A stretch of DNA of 64,000 nucleotides from JABMQB01 sp963677475 (GTDB taxonomy: Bacteria; Bacteroidota; Bacteroidia; Bacteroidales; Prolixibacteraceae), in NCBI GenBank assembly GCA_963677475.2, contig CAXXQD010000018.1:124001-188000 (forward strand), given 5' to 3'. Both the position numbers and the translations under genes were made by a program. The first letter of the stretch is position 1, and the number at the start of each line of letters is the position of its first letter. This document shows positions 32,121 to 40,770 of the stretch, piece after piece. Below the pieces are notes generated by a model that worked only from the letters and a program-made list of their open reading frames with translations, made no database searches and had not been told where the DNA came from.

Positions 32121-34745
32121 ATGAAACTAATCTTAACAACTTTATTACTATCAGCAATCCTTGCTGTTCAGGCACAGGATAACTACAAATTTATTTATCA
32201 GGATTATAGTTTGCCTATCGAAGAGCGTGTACAGTCTTTGGTATCGGAAATGACGCTGGAAGAAAAAATTGACCAAATGGTGTACAGGGCACCTGAAATT
32301 GAGCGCTTGGGAGTTCCGGCATATAATTGGTGGAACGAGTGCCTGCATGGTGTTGCAAGGTCGGGTTATGCAACCGTTTTTCCACAGTCCATTTCTATTG
32401 CAGCTTCCTGGGACAATGATTTATTGTTCAGGGTGTCAACTGCTATTTCGGACGAAGCCAGGGCAAAGTACCATGAATACCAGCGGCTAGGGTTAAGGGG
32501 AATGTACCAGGGACTAACGTTTTGGTCGCCGAACATTAATATTTTCCGTGATCCGAGGTGGGGCAGGGGCCATGAAACTTACGGTGAGGACCCTTTTCTT
32601 ACAGGGCAATTGGGAGCTCAATTTGTAAAAGGTTTACAGGGCGATAATCCTGACTATTTAAAGGTGGTTGCAACAGCAAAACATTATGCGGTTCACTCTG
32701 GTCCTGAACCTGGGAGGCACAAATTTAACGCTGTAGTTAGTGAGCGGGATTTACATGAAACTTATTTGCCTGCCTTTAGAACCTTGGTGAAAGATGCTAA
32801 TGTTTATTCGGTTATGGGAGCCTATAATCAGTTTAGGGGTTATCCATGTTGTGCAAACCCTATTCTGGATGGCATTCTTCGAAGCGAATGGGGATTTGAA
32901 GGTTATGTGGTTTCGGATTGTGGGGCAATAAGTGATTTCTACAGGCACCAAAACTATTCGAAAGATGCTGCCGAAGCTGCTGCAGCAGCAGTTATAGGTG
33001 GAACAGAACTTAATTGTGGAAGCACTTATCCGGCACTAAAAGAAGCCATTGAACGTGGTATTATTACCGAAAAAGATATTGATAAAGCAGTAGAAAGGTT
33101 ATTCACGGCACGTTTTAAACTGGGGATGTTTGATCCTGACAATATGGTGCCATACGCACAAATCCCAATTAACGTGAATGCTTCTGATATTCACTCTACA
33201 CTCGCACGTGAAGCTTCGCAAAAAAGTATTGTTTTACTCAAAAATTCGAACAATACTTTGCCGCTTTCAAAAAACTTAAAATCGATTGCCGTTATTGGTC
33301 CCAATGCGGACAATTGGGAAGCACTTGTGGGTAATTACAACGGAATACCCAAAAACCCGGTAACTGTGCTGCAAGGGATTAAAAATAAAGTTGAGCCGCA
33401 AGTGAAGGTGAAATATGCAGAGGGTGCTGATTTGGCGGATGGAATTCATAATATGCTGCCCATACCATCTATTTATTTAACTACACCAGATGGCAAACAA
33501 GGTGTGAAAGGTGAATATTTTGCAAACAACAATTTCCAGGGTGAACCCTTGTTTACGAGAATCGACGACAATATCGATTTTTATTGGGAATTGGGCGCAC
33601 CTGACCCAAGGCTGCCAATCAACGATTTTAGCATTCGCTGGACTGGTGAAATACTGGCTCCTGTTAGCGGAACATATCAAATTGGTGCCTGGGCAATGCC
33701 TGAGCTGAAATTAACTTTAGATGGTAAAGAAATCATTAATAAGCGAAGTGAACACCACGCTTTTTATAAAGAATATACGGTTGATCTGGAAGCGGGGAAG
33801 AAATATGCTTTTGTGTATGAATTTAAAAACTGGTATGGCGATTCCGATGCAAAACTATTGTGGCAGGTTCCTAATAAAAATAGGTTGAATGATGCTGTTG
33901 ACCTTGCAGAATCAGCCGATGCTGTGGTACTCGTTCTTGGCTTGTCGCAACGATTGGAAGGGGAAGAAATGAGCATTAAAGTGGAAGGTTTTAATGGTGG
34001 TGACAGAACAAGCTTGAAGCTTCCGGCAACACAAGTGGAGCTAATGAAGGCGGTTGAAGCCACAGGTACACCCACCATTCTGGTGTTGTTAAATGGAAGC
34101 GCTTTGGCAATAAATTGGGCAAACGATCATTTAGGGGCAATCTTGTCAGCCGGATATGCCGGGCAAGAGGGAGGAAATGCCATTGCCGATGTGCTATTTG
34201 GCGATTATAACCCTGCCGGAAGGTTGCCGGTTACCTATTATAAATCGGTTGATCAGTTACCGGATTTTGAAAACTACGACATGGCAGGCAGGACATACCG
34301 ATATTTTACAGATACACCGCTTTATCCGTTTGGGTTTGGACTTAGCTATACAAACTTTACGTACAGTGGTTTGCGGGTTTCCGAAAAAATCAATACCGGC
34401 GATAAAATTTCAGTGAGTGTTACAGTTACCAATACGGGCAAAATGGACGGTGATGAAGTGGTGCAGTTATACCTGAAAGATGAAAAAGCATCCACGCCGC
34501 GTCCAATCCATCAATTGGAAGGTTTTAAAAGAATTCATCTTGCAGTTGGTGAATCAAAAGAGGTGTCTTTTAAAGTAGATGCCCGCCAGTTGTCGATGAT
34601 TGATAAAAAGGAAAAGCGAGTAATAGAACCAGGCTGGTTTACGGTTTATGTTGGGGGAAAACAACCCGGTTTGGATGGACAGGAATCGAACAATTTAAAA
34701 TCAACGAGATTTAAAGTGAGCGGAAAAGTCCTTGAAATAGAATAA
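32121..34745 (+). CDS. Glycoside hydrolase family 3 beta-glycosidase with PA14 domain
   Basis: An exported GH3 enzyme of about 874 residues (signal peptide LLLSAILAVQAQ after the ATG at 32121). The N-terminal GH3 barrel includes the substrate-binding KHYAVHSGPE and the nucleophile region VVSDCGAISD, whose Asp follows VS as in beta-xylosidase or beta-glucosidase members. The C-terminal alpha/beta domain follows (QKSIVLLKN), with a PA14 domain inserted at about 445-575 (GEYFANNNFQG to LLWQVPN), then a fibronectin-III-like domain to the end (VSVTVTNTGKMDGDEVVQLYLKD). The SDCGAI variant and the inserted PA14 favour xylan- or plant-type oligosaccharides, but specificity is not certain. Confidence 0.93.
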   Translation: MKLILTTLLLSAILAVQAQDNYKFIYQDYSLPIEERVQSLVSEMTLEEKIDQMVYRAPEIERLGVPAYNWWNECLHGVARSGYATVFPQSISIAASWDNDLLFRVSTAISDEARAKYHEYQRLGLRGMYQGLTFWSPNINIFRDPRWGRGHETYGEDPFLTGQLGAQFVKGLQGDNPDYLKVVATAKHYAVHSGPEPGRHKFNAVVSERDLHETYLPAFRTLVKDANVYSVMGAYNQFRGYPCCANPILDGILRSEWGFEGYVVSDCGAISDFYRHQNYSKDAAEAAAAAVIGGTELNCGSTYPALKEAIERGIITEKDIDKAVERLFTARFKLGMFDPDNMVPYAQIPINVNASDIHSTLAREASQKSIVLLKNSNNTLPLSKNLKSIAVIGPNADNWEALVGNYNGIPKNPVTVLQGIKNKVEPQVKVKYAEGADLADGIHNMLPIPSIYLTTPDGKQGVKGEYFANNNFQGEPLFTRIDDNIDFYWELGAPDPRLPINDFSIRWTGEILAPVSGTYQIGAWAMPELKLTLDGKEIINKRSEHHAFYKEYTVDLEAGKKYAFVYEFKNWYGDSDAKLLWQVPNKNRLNDAVDLAESADAVVLVLGLSQRLEGEEMSIKVEGFNGGDRTSLKLPATQVELMKAVEATGTPTILVLLNGSALAINWANDHLGAILSAGYAGQEGGNAIADVLFGDYNPAGRLPVTYYKSVDQLPDFENYDMAGRTYRYFTDTPLYPFGFGLSYTNFTYSGLRVSEKINTGDKISVSVTVTNTGKMDGDEVVQLYLKDEKASTPRPIHQLEGFKRIHLAVGESKEVSFKVDARQLSMIDKKEKRVIEPGWFTVYVGGKQPGLDGQESNNLKSTRFKVSGKVLEIE

Positions 34746-34765
34746 ATTAAATACAAAATTTATGG

Positions 34766-34802
34766 AGAGCCATTTTCATCGTTCGATGGGAGTGGCTTTT
34801 TT
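34766..34802 (+). terminator. Intrinsic terminator of the GH3 gene
   Basis: AGCCA...TGGCT stem with inner CATCG/CGATG pairs around a TT loop, followed by seven T residues. Confidence 0.75.
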
Positions 34803-34813
34803 CTGAAAGTTCC

Positions 34814-34869
34814 GGGTGATGCGGATTCTATCCGCATTATTTTTTCAGCGAATAAAATTCGCTGCACCC
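34814..34869. repeat. Compact three-stem (cloverleaf-like) intergenic element
   Basis: GGGTG (34814-34818) pairs with CACCC (34865-34869), enclosing two hairpins: ATGCGGA/TCCGCAT (34819-34837) and CAGCGAAT/ATTCGCTG (34846-34864). The stems abut without gaps on the outer sides. It resembles small REP-like or structured repeats, but no second copy is visible in this window. Confidence 0.55.
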
Positions 34870-35109
34870 AAACTCATAGAGTTTGTTAATTATTCCTATT
34901 GGTGATTTCAGGGAATTATGAATTATTTTTGTGAGAATGTTTTATAATCCTCTTTTTTCGATCAAATCCATCCTATCTGTTGCATATTCTAAATTGTAAG
35001 GAAAGCTTTATTAAATTTTTTTCAGGTTTTATCACATTTTTTAATCTGTCCAGGCAACGTTTCTGTTGTAAATTGCATTTATCTGGGTAAAGGAGACTAA
35101 AATACATTT

Positions 35110-35655
35110 GTGGATACAGAAATTCTAATACAGAAATGTCAAAAAGGCGATCGTAGGGCTGAAAAAATTTTCTACGATAAATTCGTTGACCTTTTGTTTG
35201 CCGTGGTTCGCAGGTATACAGCAAATAATGACGAAGCCCAAAACATTCTTTTAAAAGCTTTCTTGAAGATATTTACTGCGCTTCCTGATTTTATGTACAT
35301 CAATGAGGCATCGTTGGTCGGGTGGTTAAAAAAGATTGTAATAAACGAAGCATTGATGGAAAAACGGAAAGAACTACGTACCCTGTTTAAGGTGGAGAAT
35401 ATAGATGATGTTCCATTGCAAGCAGAAGTAATGGAAGCAGAACCTGAAGATGAAGAACTATTGGAAGCTGTAAATAATCTCCCGGACGGATATAAAACAG
35501 TGTTTTTAATGTTTGTGGTTGATGGTTTTTCGCATAGAGAAATAGCGCAGGCCTTAGAGATCGGGGAAAGCACTTCACGATCCCAATATTTTAAAGCACG
35601 AAAGATTTTACAAAAACAATTAGGCAACAGTTATGGAAGGGCATTTGGATCATAA
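35110..35655 (+). CDS. RNA polymerase sigma factor, sigma-70 family (ECF-like)
   Basis: A 181-residue ECF-type sigma factor starting at a GTG (35110). Region 2 covers about residues 10-80 (YDKFVDLLFAVVRRYTANNDEAQNILLKAFLKIF, degenerate relative to the usual DAEDLVQEVF). Region 4 covers about 120-170 (LPDGYKTVFLMFVVDGFSHREIAQALEIGESTSRSQYFKARKIL). It overlaps the next gene by 23 bp, so the membrane protein encoded there is a likely anti-sigma partner. The degenerate region 2 is typical of sigma factors common in this phylum. Confidence 0.88.
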   Translation: MDTEILIQKCQKGDRRAEKIFYDKFVDLLFAVVRRYTANNDEAQNILLKAFLKIFTALPDFMYINEASLVGWLKKIVINEALMEKRKELRTLFKVENIDDVPLQAEVMEAEPEDEELLEAVNNLPDGYKTVFLMFVVDGFSHREIAQALEIGESTSRSQYFKARKILQKQLGNSYGRAFGS

Positions 35656-36328
35656 AATTGCAGAAATAATACAAAAAAACGATGGTCAGTCAAATTTTCA
35701 AAACAAAGAAGATTTGTGGCAACAGCTTAACGCAGCCAGGCATCCGAAACGTGTAGTTCCGTTTATCTGGAAAATTGCTGCTGTGTTTTTAGCATTCTTT
35801 TTATTCAGCGGAGTGTTTGCAGGTATATTTTATAGAACAAAAACAAACAATGAGAAGGAGGATTTGAAATTAGCCAATCAATGCCTTCAGGCAAAAATAG
35901 ATTCACTTTTGGAATTAGACCCCAAGGTTGTCAAAGAGATTGAAGTTGTTGAAAAGGAGCGTGTCGTTTATGTAAAAGAGACTGTTCGTGAAGCAGGTGC
36001 AAATACCATCGAAGCAACAAATAGCCAAGCATTGAACGAGTTAAAAACTAGTTTGGAAGAGATTATAGAGCAATATAAACAGGATGTGGATGCATTGAAA
36101 CAACAAGTCGCCCAATTGGAAAATGAAAAGGCAATTGCATTAAAAAACAAACAAGCGCAGGATTCAGCCAATAACAGACCGCCATTTGTACTAAAGCCCG
36201 AATTGACGGATGAGCAAATGAAAAATAATATTAAGGTGGAAACACCGAAGATTGAATTAAAACTGTTTAATAACGCAATGAAAAACAGTAAAATAGATGC
36301 AAATACATCGATTATGAACAATAGATGA
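35633..36328 (+). CDS. Membrane protein with coiled coil, putative anti-sigma partner
   Basis: A 231-residue protein with a short N-terminal cytoplasmic part (about 1-42, HLDHKIAEIIQKND), one membrane helix (about 44-66, IWKIAAVFLAFFLFSGVFAGI) and an exported Glu/Lys-rich coiled coil (about 75-185). The arrangement of a sigma factor gene overlapping a single-pass membrane protein with a cytoplasmic head is that of an anti-sigma factor, but no named anti-sigma domain is recognisable. It overlaps the sigma gene by 23 bp and the next gene by 4 bp (ATGA), implying coupled translation. Confidence 0.6.
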   Translation: MEGHLDHKIAEIIQKNDGQSNFQNKEDLWQQLNAARHPKRVVPFIWKIAAVFLAFFLFSGVFAGIFYRTKTNNEKEDLKLANQCLQAKIDSLLELDPKVVKEIEVVEKERVVYVKETVREAGANTIEATNSQALNELKTSLEEIIEQYKQDVDALKQQVAQLENEKAIALKNKQAQDSANNRPPFVLKPELTDEQMKNNIKVETPKIELKLFNNAMKNSKIDANTSIMNNR

Positions 36329-37356
36329 TAAAATCAAAAGCCATGAAAACAATTACAACAGTACTTATTACAATTATTTTAATCCTTATCGGACATTTTG
36401 TTACCGCACAGGAAAATTTTAAAGGCGATACCATCCGAATACAATTGGATGGGATAATGCTTGAGGTTTCGGCCTTCGACTTAAAAGTAAACACCATTCA
36501 GAGCGCCCATATTCCCGATAAGGTAAAAGCCTTGTTAAAAGAGCTCGAAAATGTGGAAATTACAGAAGCAAAACCAAACGAAAGGGTCGTGATTAAAGTT
36601 GAAGATCGTTATAGTTATGGGGAAAGTGCGTATCAAACCCTTGAGTTTGAAAAGCAGTTGGTCACTAAAAGTGAAGCAGTATTGTTCCAAGGGCAAAAGT
36701 TGCTAAAAGGGAATTCAAATTATGTATTGGTAATTGAGAACCAAAATTATTTAATAAGTATTTTTCTTGATAAATTAGAAGATGCCAGCAAATTACTGGA
36801 GCCCGGTTTAGAGGAACAACTAAATCAGGCAGATGCAAACATCCCACAAAACAGAAAACTCACAAACGGATGGTTAATTCTGGATGAAAACAAAAACTTT
36901 TTACCGTATTTTTTAGATGAAACTTCATCAATCACCTCCGATATGTTGGAACTTTCGGGAGGCATTGGTTCGGGTTGGATAAAAAACACTTTTGTTACCG
37001 ACCTACATGCAAGGGTAGGTTTGGCATTTGGAAAAAAGGCAATGCTACGAAATGTTTATTTCACTAAATATGAATTAATGTACGATTTTTCTGCTGGTAC
37101 ATCCGATAAGCCTTTTCAAACCAATAGTTTTCTTTCGTTAGGGTGGGAGCATAATATGTCCTCAAATCCGGAAAAAGAAAATTGGATTGGACTATCGTTT
37201 GGGTATTTAGTGGACAGGAATGGTGATTTTTTTGAGAAAAACACATTTAAATTCGGATTTACAAAACGGATTAATAATGTTATCAGTATAAATCCTGAAT
37301 TATATCTTGGGAAAAAAGGTGCTTATCCGGGTGTAAGGTTTTCAATTGGATTTTAA
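36325..37356 (+). CDS. Exported hypothetical protein, sigma-factor operon
   Basis: A 343-residue protein with a signal peptide (ILILIGHFVTAQ) if started at the ATG at 36343; the 36325 ATG overlaps the previous stop. The middle is alpha/beta, and the last third (about 205-343) has amphipathic strands ending in GVRFSIGF with a terminal Phe, suggesting a small outer-membrane barrel. Not recognised as a named family. As the third gene of the sigma-factor operon it may be the envelope component whose state is sensed. Confidence 0.55.
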   Translation: MIKSKAMKTITTVLITIILILIGHFVTAQENFKGDTIRIQLDGIMLEVSAFDLKVNTIQSAHIPDKVKALLKELENVEITEAKPNERVVIKVEDRYSYGESAYQTLEFEKQLVTKSEAVLFQGQKLLKGNSNYVLVIENQNYLISIFLDKLEDASKLLEPGLEEQLNQADANIPQNRKLTNGWLILDENKNFLPYFLDETSSITSDMLELSGGIGSGWIKNTFVTDLHARVGLAFGKKAMLRNVYFTKYELMYDFSAGTSDKPFQTNSFLSLGWEHNMSSNPEKENWIGLSFGYLVDRNGDFFEKNTFKFGFTKRINNVISINPELYLGKKGAYPGVRFSIGF

Positions 37357-37546
37357 GGCATGTCAGTTTCCATGTGCCTGTTTAAAAAGAAAAGCTTTAT
37401 GAAGAAAACTTGCAATTAATAGAATAACTATGGTTGTTAGTTGTTTCATTAAATTTGGTTTTCTGAAGAATAGATCCAAAATAGCGTAGATGTTACATAA
37501 GAACGCAAAAATTTTATTATGTTTAAACAATATCGAAATAATAAAA

Positions 37547-37567
37547 AAGCCGGCTTTGAACCGGCTT
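37547..37567. terminator. Bidirectional terminator
   Basis: AAGCCGG (37547-37553) and CCGGCTT (37561-37567) form a perfect 7-bp stem with A and T runs on both sides. It lies between the convergent sigma-factor operon and citrate synthase gene. Confidence 0.8.
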
Positions 37568-37593
37568 ATAATATACTTGTATTTTTTTATTGA

Positions 37594-38913
37594 TTAACAA
37601 TCGGAACCTTTTCCTTCAGCTTGTTCTTTAAACCAGCTAAGAGGGTGTGATGTTGGACGCTCGATTGGCATACCGTAAATTCGGTCGTTTACCAAGGATG
37701 CTAAAACTCCTAAAGCACGTGAAACACCAAACATAACTGTATAGAAGGAATACTCTTTAATTCCGTAATGATAGAGCAACGAACCACTGTATGCATCTAC
37801 ATTGGGCCATGGATTTTTAATTTTTCCAATTGATCCTAAAATGGGTGGAACAACCCGGTAAAGCTGATTAGCTAAATTTACCATTTTATCGTCTTTTATG
37901 TATTTATTGGCAAATTCTTCCTGAGCCGTAAACCTGGGATCAGTTTTACGTAATACAGCATGTCCGTAACCCGGAACTACACGGCCTTCTTCTAAAGTCT
38001 TTTTTACATATTCAGCAACCTGTTCATCACTTGGTGTATCTGTGTCAAGCTCTTCAATCATTTCAAACATCCAGAAAATAACATCTTGATTTGCAAGGCC
38101 ATGCAAAGGACCAGCCAAACCGGTCATTGCAGCAGCATAACAATAATATGGATTGCTTAGTGCGGATCCAACAAGGTGGGCAGTGTGTGCCGATACATTA
38201 CCACCTTCGTGGTCGGCATGAATAATCATATATAGACGGAACAACCGACGAATATCTTCTGAGTCGAAGCCCATCATATGTGCCAAGTTACCGGCCCAGT
38301 CTAAGCGTGGGTTCGGATCAATATGTTTTTCATTATGAAACTGTCGGCGGTAAATATAGGCTGCAATATGCGGCAAACGGGCAATTAGGTTCATCGCATC
38401 TTCGTAAGTTGCATCCCAATAATACTTTTTGCTCACTCCTGCACGGTAGGCTTTTTGGAATGTGGATTCAGTTGCCATTGATAATATGGCCGCACTAAAC
38501 TGAGTCATGGGTTTTGAATTCTTTGGCATCGCATCAATTACATCGAAAGTATGTTGAGGCACGTGAGCGCGTGTGGCCAAATCCCTTGATAAGTTTAATG
38601 CATCTTCTTGTGATGGGATTTCACCAATTAGCATTAAATATAAAAGACCTTCAGGAATTGGTTCTCCATCGGGATTAATTTTTGGCAGCAGCTCCCTTAA
38701 TTCGGGAATTGTGTATCCTTTAAAACGGATTCCTTCTGCAGGATCTAATTTCGAAGTATCGGTAACCAACAGGGGTATACCTTTCATTCCTGTTAGTACT
38801 TGTCCTAAAGTAACTTCTCCAAGTACAACATTAGCATGTTCTTTTTTGAGTCTTTGAAACTCTTTGGCACATTTGTTTGCCTTTTGATAAAACCTGTACT
38901 TAATGTATTCCAT
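37594..38913 (-). CDS. gltA: Citrate synthase (eukaryotic-like)
   Basis: A 439-residue citrate synthase of the mitochondrial-like type, catalysing acetyl-CoA + oxaloacetate to citrate at the entry of the TCA cycle. Catalytic residues are in place: His in GPLHGLAN, His in VPGYGHAVLRKTDPRF and Asp in PNVDAYSG. The HADHEGGNVSAHTAHLVGSAL block is also present. The aconitase and isocitrate dehydrogenase genes lie upstream on the same strand, as in the Bacteroides fragilis acnA-idh-cs operon, but here an IS3 element and a four-helix-bundle gene separate them from gltA. A promoter may therefore be supplied from the insert, or transcription may be reduced. Confidence 0.95.
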   Translation of the reverse strand: MEYIKYRFYQKANKCAKEFQRLKKEHANVVLGEVTLGQVLTGMKGIPLLVTDTSKLDPAEGIRFKGYTIPELRELLPKINPDGEPIPEGLLYLMLIGEIPSQEDALNLSRDLATRAHVPQHTFDVIDAMPKNSKPMTQFSAAILSMATESTFQKAYRAGVSKKYYWDATYEDAMNLIARLPHIAAYIYRRQFHNEKHIDPNPRLDWAGNLAHMMGFDSEDIRRLFRLYMIIHADHEGGNVSAHTAHLVGSALSNPYYCYAAAMTGLAGPLHGLANQDVIFWMFEMIEELDTDTPSDEQVAEYVKKTLEEGRVVPGYGHAVLRKTDPRFTAQEEFANKYIKDDKMVNLANQLYRVVPPILGSIGKIKNPWPNVDAYSGSLLYHYGIKEYSFYTVMFGVSRALGVLASLVNDRIYGMPIERPTSHPLSWFKEQAEGKGSDC

Positions 38914-38942
38914 AATAGTATATTGTTTTTTATTATTTTATA

Positions 38943-38975
38943 AGTCCGAAGTCCGAAGCCTGAAGACCAAAGTCC
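38943..38975. repeat. Degenerate AAGTCCG repeat, left border of insertion
   Basis: AAGTCCGAAGTCCGAAGCC and related units lie just before the four-helix-bundle gene. Similar, inverted CTTCCGACTTCTATCTTC units border the other side at about 40742-40770. These degenerate repeats may mark the borders of a mobile cassette. Confidence 0.55.
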
Positions 38976-38984
38976 AAAATTTTC

Positions 38985-39338
38985 TTATTTTATCTTTTTT
39001 CTAAAGGATAACATCATATTCATTAAATCATATGAAGAAGCATAATATGACCTAAAGTCATTATCTGAAATGTAATTTCTTCTTTTAGCTTTGTGAAGAC
39101 ATGTTACAACTTCAGCTAAAGATCTTATAGCATATCCAATAAATCTTTTGTATTCAGGATTACTTTGACCAATTGATCCCTCTGAAATATTCAGGGCAAT
39201 AGAATCGACTGCTCTACAAATTTGAGAAGAAAGGTTGTATTTTTCCTTTTCGGGAAAATCAGATGAAAGCTTGTTTATTTCTTCTCCTAAATCCATTGCT
39301 TTTTGCCAGATAGTCAAATTTTCAAATTTAAATTCCAT
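38985..39338 (-). CDS. Four-helix-bundle protein (23S rRNA intervening-sequence type)
   Basis: A 117-residue all-helical protein with the pattern of the family found in 23S rRNA intervening sequences: an initial LTIWQKAMDLGEEIN, SSQICRAVDSIALNISEGSIGQS in the middle and a SLAEVVTCLHKAKRR helix. Here it lies between an IS3 element and citrate synthase rather than in rRNA. The function of the family is unknown; several members sit in mobile or repeat-flanked loci. It shares the minus strand with the TCA genes. Confidence 0.85.
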   Translation of the reverse strand: MEFKFENLTIWQKAMDLGEEINKLSSDFPEKEKYNLSSQICRAVDSIALNISEGSIGQSNPEYKRFIGYAIRSLAEVVTCLHKAKRRNYISDNDFRSYYASSYDLMNMMLSFRKKIK

Positions 39339-39392
39339 ACTATCAAAATCGTTTTTTGACCTTCCCTATATAGAGTTGACCGATTTTTTAAA

Positions 39393-40298
39393 TTAATTAA
39401 TCATACAAAATAATTCATTTTCTTTTATTTCATCACTCCAACTGAAAGTACTTTCAGTTGGAGTGATGCGGTTTGGTGCATAAATTTCCTCAACAAAACC
39501 TATTTTATTTGTCAGTTCATTAAATTGATTTGGTGCTATTCTTATAGGCAATGAGTCATGTATCCTTTTTGTATTGTAATGTTTTACCGCCTTATTGACT
39601 TTGGTTTTCAACATCCAGAATGAATTGATTTCCCAGTGTTTTAAATAATCATTTTTTATAGTCCCATTTATACGTTCAGCATAAGCATTATCCTGGGCAC
39701 ATATTCCCATACTAATATTCACACCATTCTCTATTAATAGCCTTACATACTGTTTGGCAATATATTGGCTTCCCCTATCTGAATGGTGTATTTTGGGTGC
39801 CCCATGGCTTTTAATAGCCATTTTTAATGCCCTGGCATTAGCTTCTACACGTAAATTGTCAGATACTGCATATCCTACTATTTGACGTGTGTAAACATCA
39901 ATAATGAAAACAATATAGTAGAACTTTCCTTTTACTTGATAATAGGTAATATCAGATTGCCAAACCGTATTCTTGCCCTTAACAACAAGCCCTTCAATTA
40001 GATTAGGGTATTTGTGTGATGCTGGGATTGTAGTCTTATGATAATTTTTTATGCGTTTAACCCTATACCCCAATTCCATAAAGGCTTCTATAAACCTATC
40101 CCTTCCTATAAAATCTGGTTTTAATGTATAATACATCTTTTCAACCCCACAACCAGGGTGCTCAGAACGTAATTCGTCAGCTTCAACCATTAAGCCCATA
40201 AGTTTCTCATCAAAACCAAGCTGGCGCTTTTGGTACTGGTAGACTGCTTGTTTACTAATTCCTACAGCCTTATAAAGTTCATTCATTGAGCTATTCAT
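39393..40298 (-). CDS. IS3 family transposase OrfB (DDE integrase core)
   Basis: A 301-residue transposase with the retroviral-integrase-type catalytic core. The first Asp is in WQSDITYYQVKGKFYYIVFI, the second in HHSDRGSQYIAK, and the Glu in AYAERINGTIKNDYL, so the DDE triad is intact. An N-terminal helix-turn-helix (HTH_21-like, KMYYTLKPDFIGRDRF) precedes it. The start overlaps the OrfA stop (ATGA). It is probably made as an OrfAB fusion by -1 frameshifting on the A6 run before the overlap. Confidence 0.92.
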   Translation of the reverse strand: MNSSMNELYKAVGISKQAVYQYQKRQLGFDEKLMGLMVEADELRSEHPGCGVEKMYYTLKPDFIGRDRFIEAFMELGYRVKRIKNYHKTTIPASHKYPNLIEGLVVKGKNTVWQSDITYYQVKGKFYYIVFIIDVYTRQIVGYAVSDNLRVEANARALKMAIKSHGAPKIHHSDRGSQYIAKQYVRLLIENGVNISMGICAQDNAYAERINGTIKNDYLKHWEINSFWMLKTKVNKAVKHYNTKRIHDSLPIRIAPNQFNELTNKIGFVEEIYAPNRITPTESTFSWSDEIKENELFCMIN

Positions 40299-40693
40299 TT
40301 TTTCTTGGTTTTCCCTGAACCAGTTAATTGTGGGGTGTTGTAGTTTTTTTTAATATCAACCCCAAGGTCATCTTTTGCAATTTCTACCATCTTTTCCATA
40401 TAGTCGATATAAAGTTGCTTTTGACCTACAGCCCTTTCCAATTCTTTTATCCTATCCTCCAGATCCTTAATCTTTTTTGTACTGCTCTCTTTCATTTCTA
40501 CAATATGAACGGATTTTTTATTGTAAGTTGAAAACCTATAAATCCACCTGTAGATAACTGCATCTTGAATTTCATATAACTTACTTAATTCCTTGACTGT
40601 AAAAATACCCTTTTCATAATCCAATACAATTTTTCGTTTGAATTCCTCAGAATAAATCCGTCGTCTCTTAATTCTTGTAACCTTTGACCTCAT
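40295..40693 (-). CDS. IS3 family transposase OrfA (helix-turn-helix)
   Basis: A 132-residue OrfA with an N-terminal helix-turn-helix (YSEEFKRKIVLDYEKGIFTVKELSKLYEI, then VIYRWIYRF) and a leucine-zipper-like coiled coil (KIKDLEDRIKELERAVG). Its 3' end carries a run of A before TGA (AAGAAAAAATGA), a typical slippery site for making the OrfAB fusion. Both frames are intact, so the element may still be active. Confidence 0.88.
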   Translation of the reverse strand: MRSKVTRIKRRRIYSEEFKRKIVLDYEKGIFTVKELSKLYEIQDAVIYRWIYRFSTYNKKSVHIVEMKESSTKKIKDLEDRIKELERAVGQKQLYIDYMEKMVEIAKDDLGVDIKKNYNTPQLTGSGKTKKK

Positions 40694-40741
40694 AAATACT
40701 TAATAATGTGGTCAACCTATATCAGGGATGGACATTTTTTT

Positions 40742-40770
40742 ACTTCTATCTTCCGACTTCTATCTTCTTT
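40742..40770. repeat. Degenerate repeat, right border of insertion
   Basis: CTTCTATCTTCCGACTTC and related units lie between the IS3 element and the isocitrate dehydrogenase gene. In reverse complement they resemble the AAGTCCG units at 38943-38975. Confidence 0.5.

Larger units (their letters stand above)
34746..35109. other. Intergenic region with terminator and branched structured element
   Basis: About 360 bp containing the GH3 terminator and a compact three-stem element (separate entries). The remainder up to the GTG start of the sigma factor is A/T-rich with no supported gene. Confidence 0.55.
39363..40728 (-). mobile_element. IS3 family insertion sequence
   Basis: About 1366 bp with two overlapping transposase frames bounded by imperfect inverted repeats. 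The left end reads CCCTATATAGAGTTGACC (39364-39381); the right end, reverse-complemented, reads CCCTGATATAGGTTGACC (40710-40727). They differ mainly by small indels, and one extra base on each side (39363 and 40728) also pairs. No clear 3-5 bp target duplication was seen, so the exact ends may differ by a few bases or the duplication may have decayed. The element sits within the TCA gene row. Confidence 0.8.

Noticed and set aside
39354..40735. Target-site duplication of the IS3 element
   Set aside because: Flanking 3-5 bp on the two sides do not match, so none is reported; the ends are approximate.
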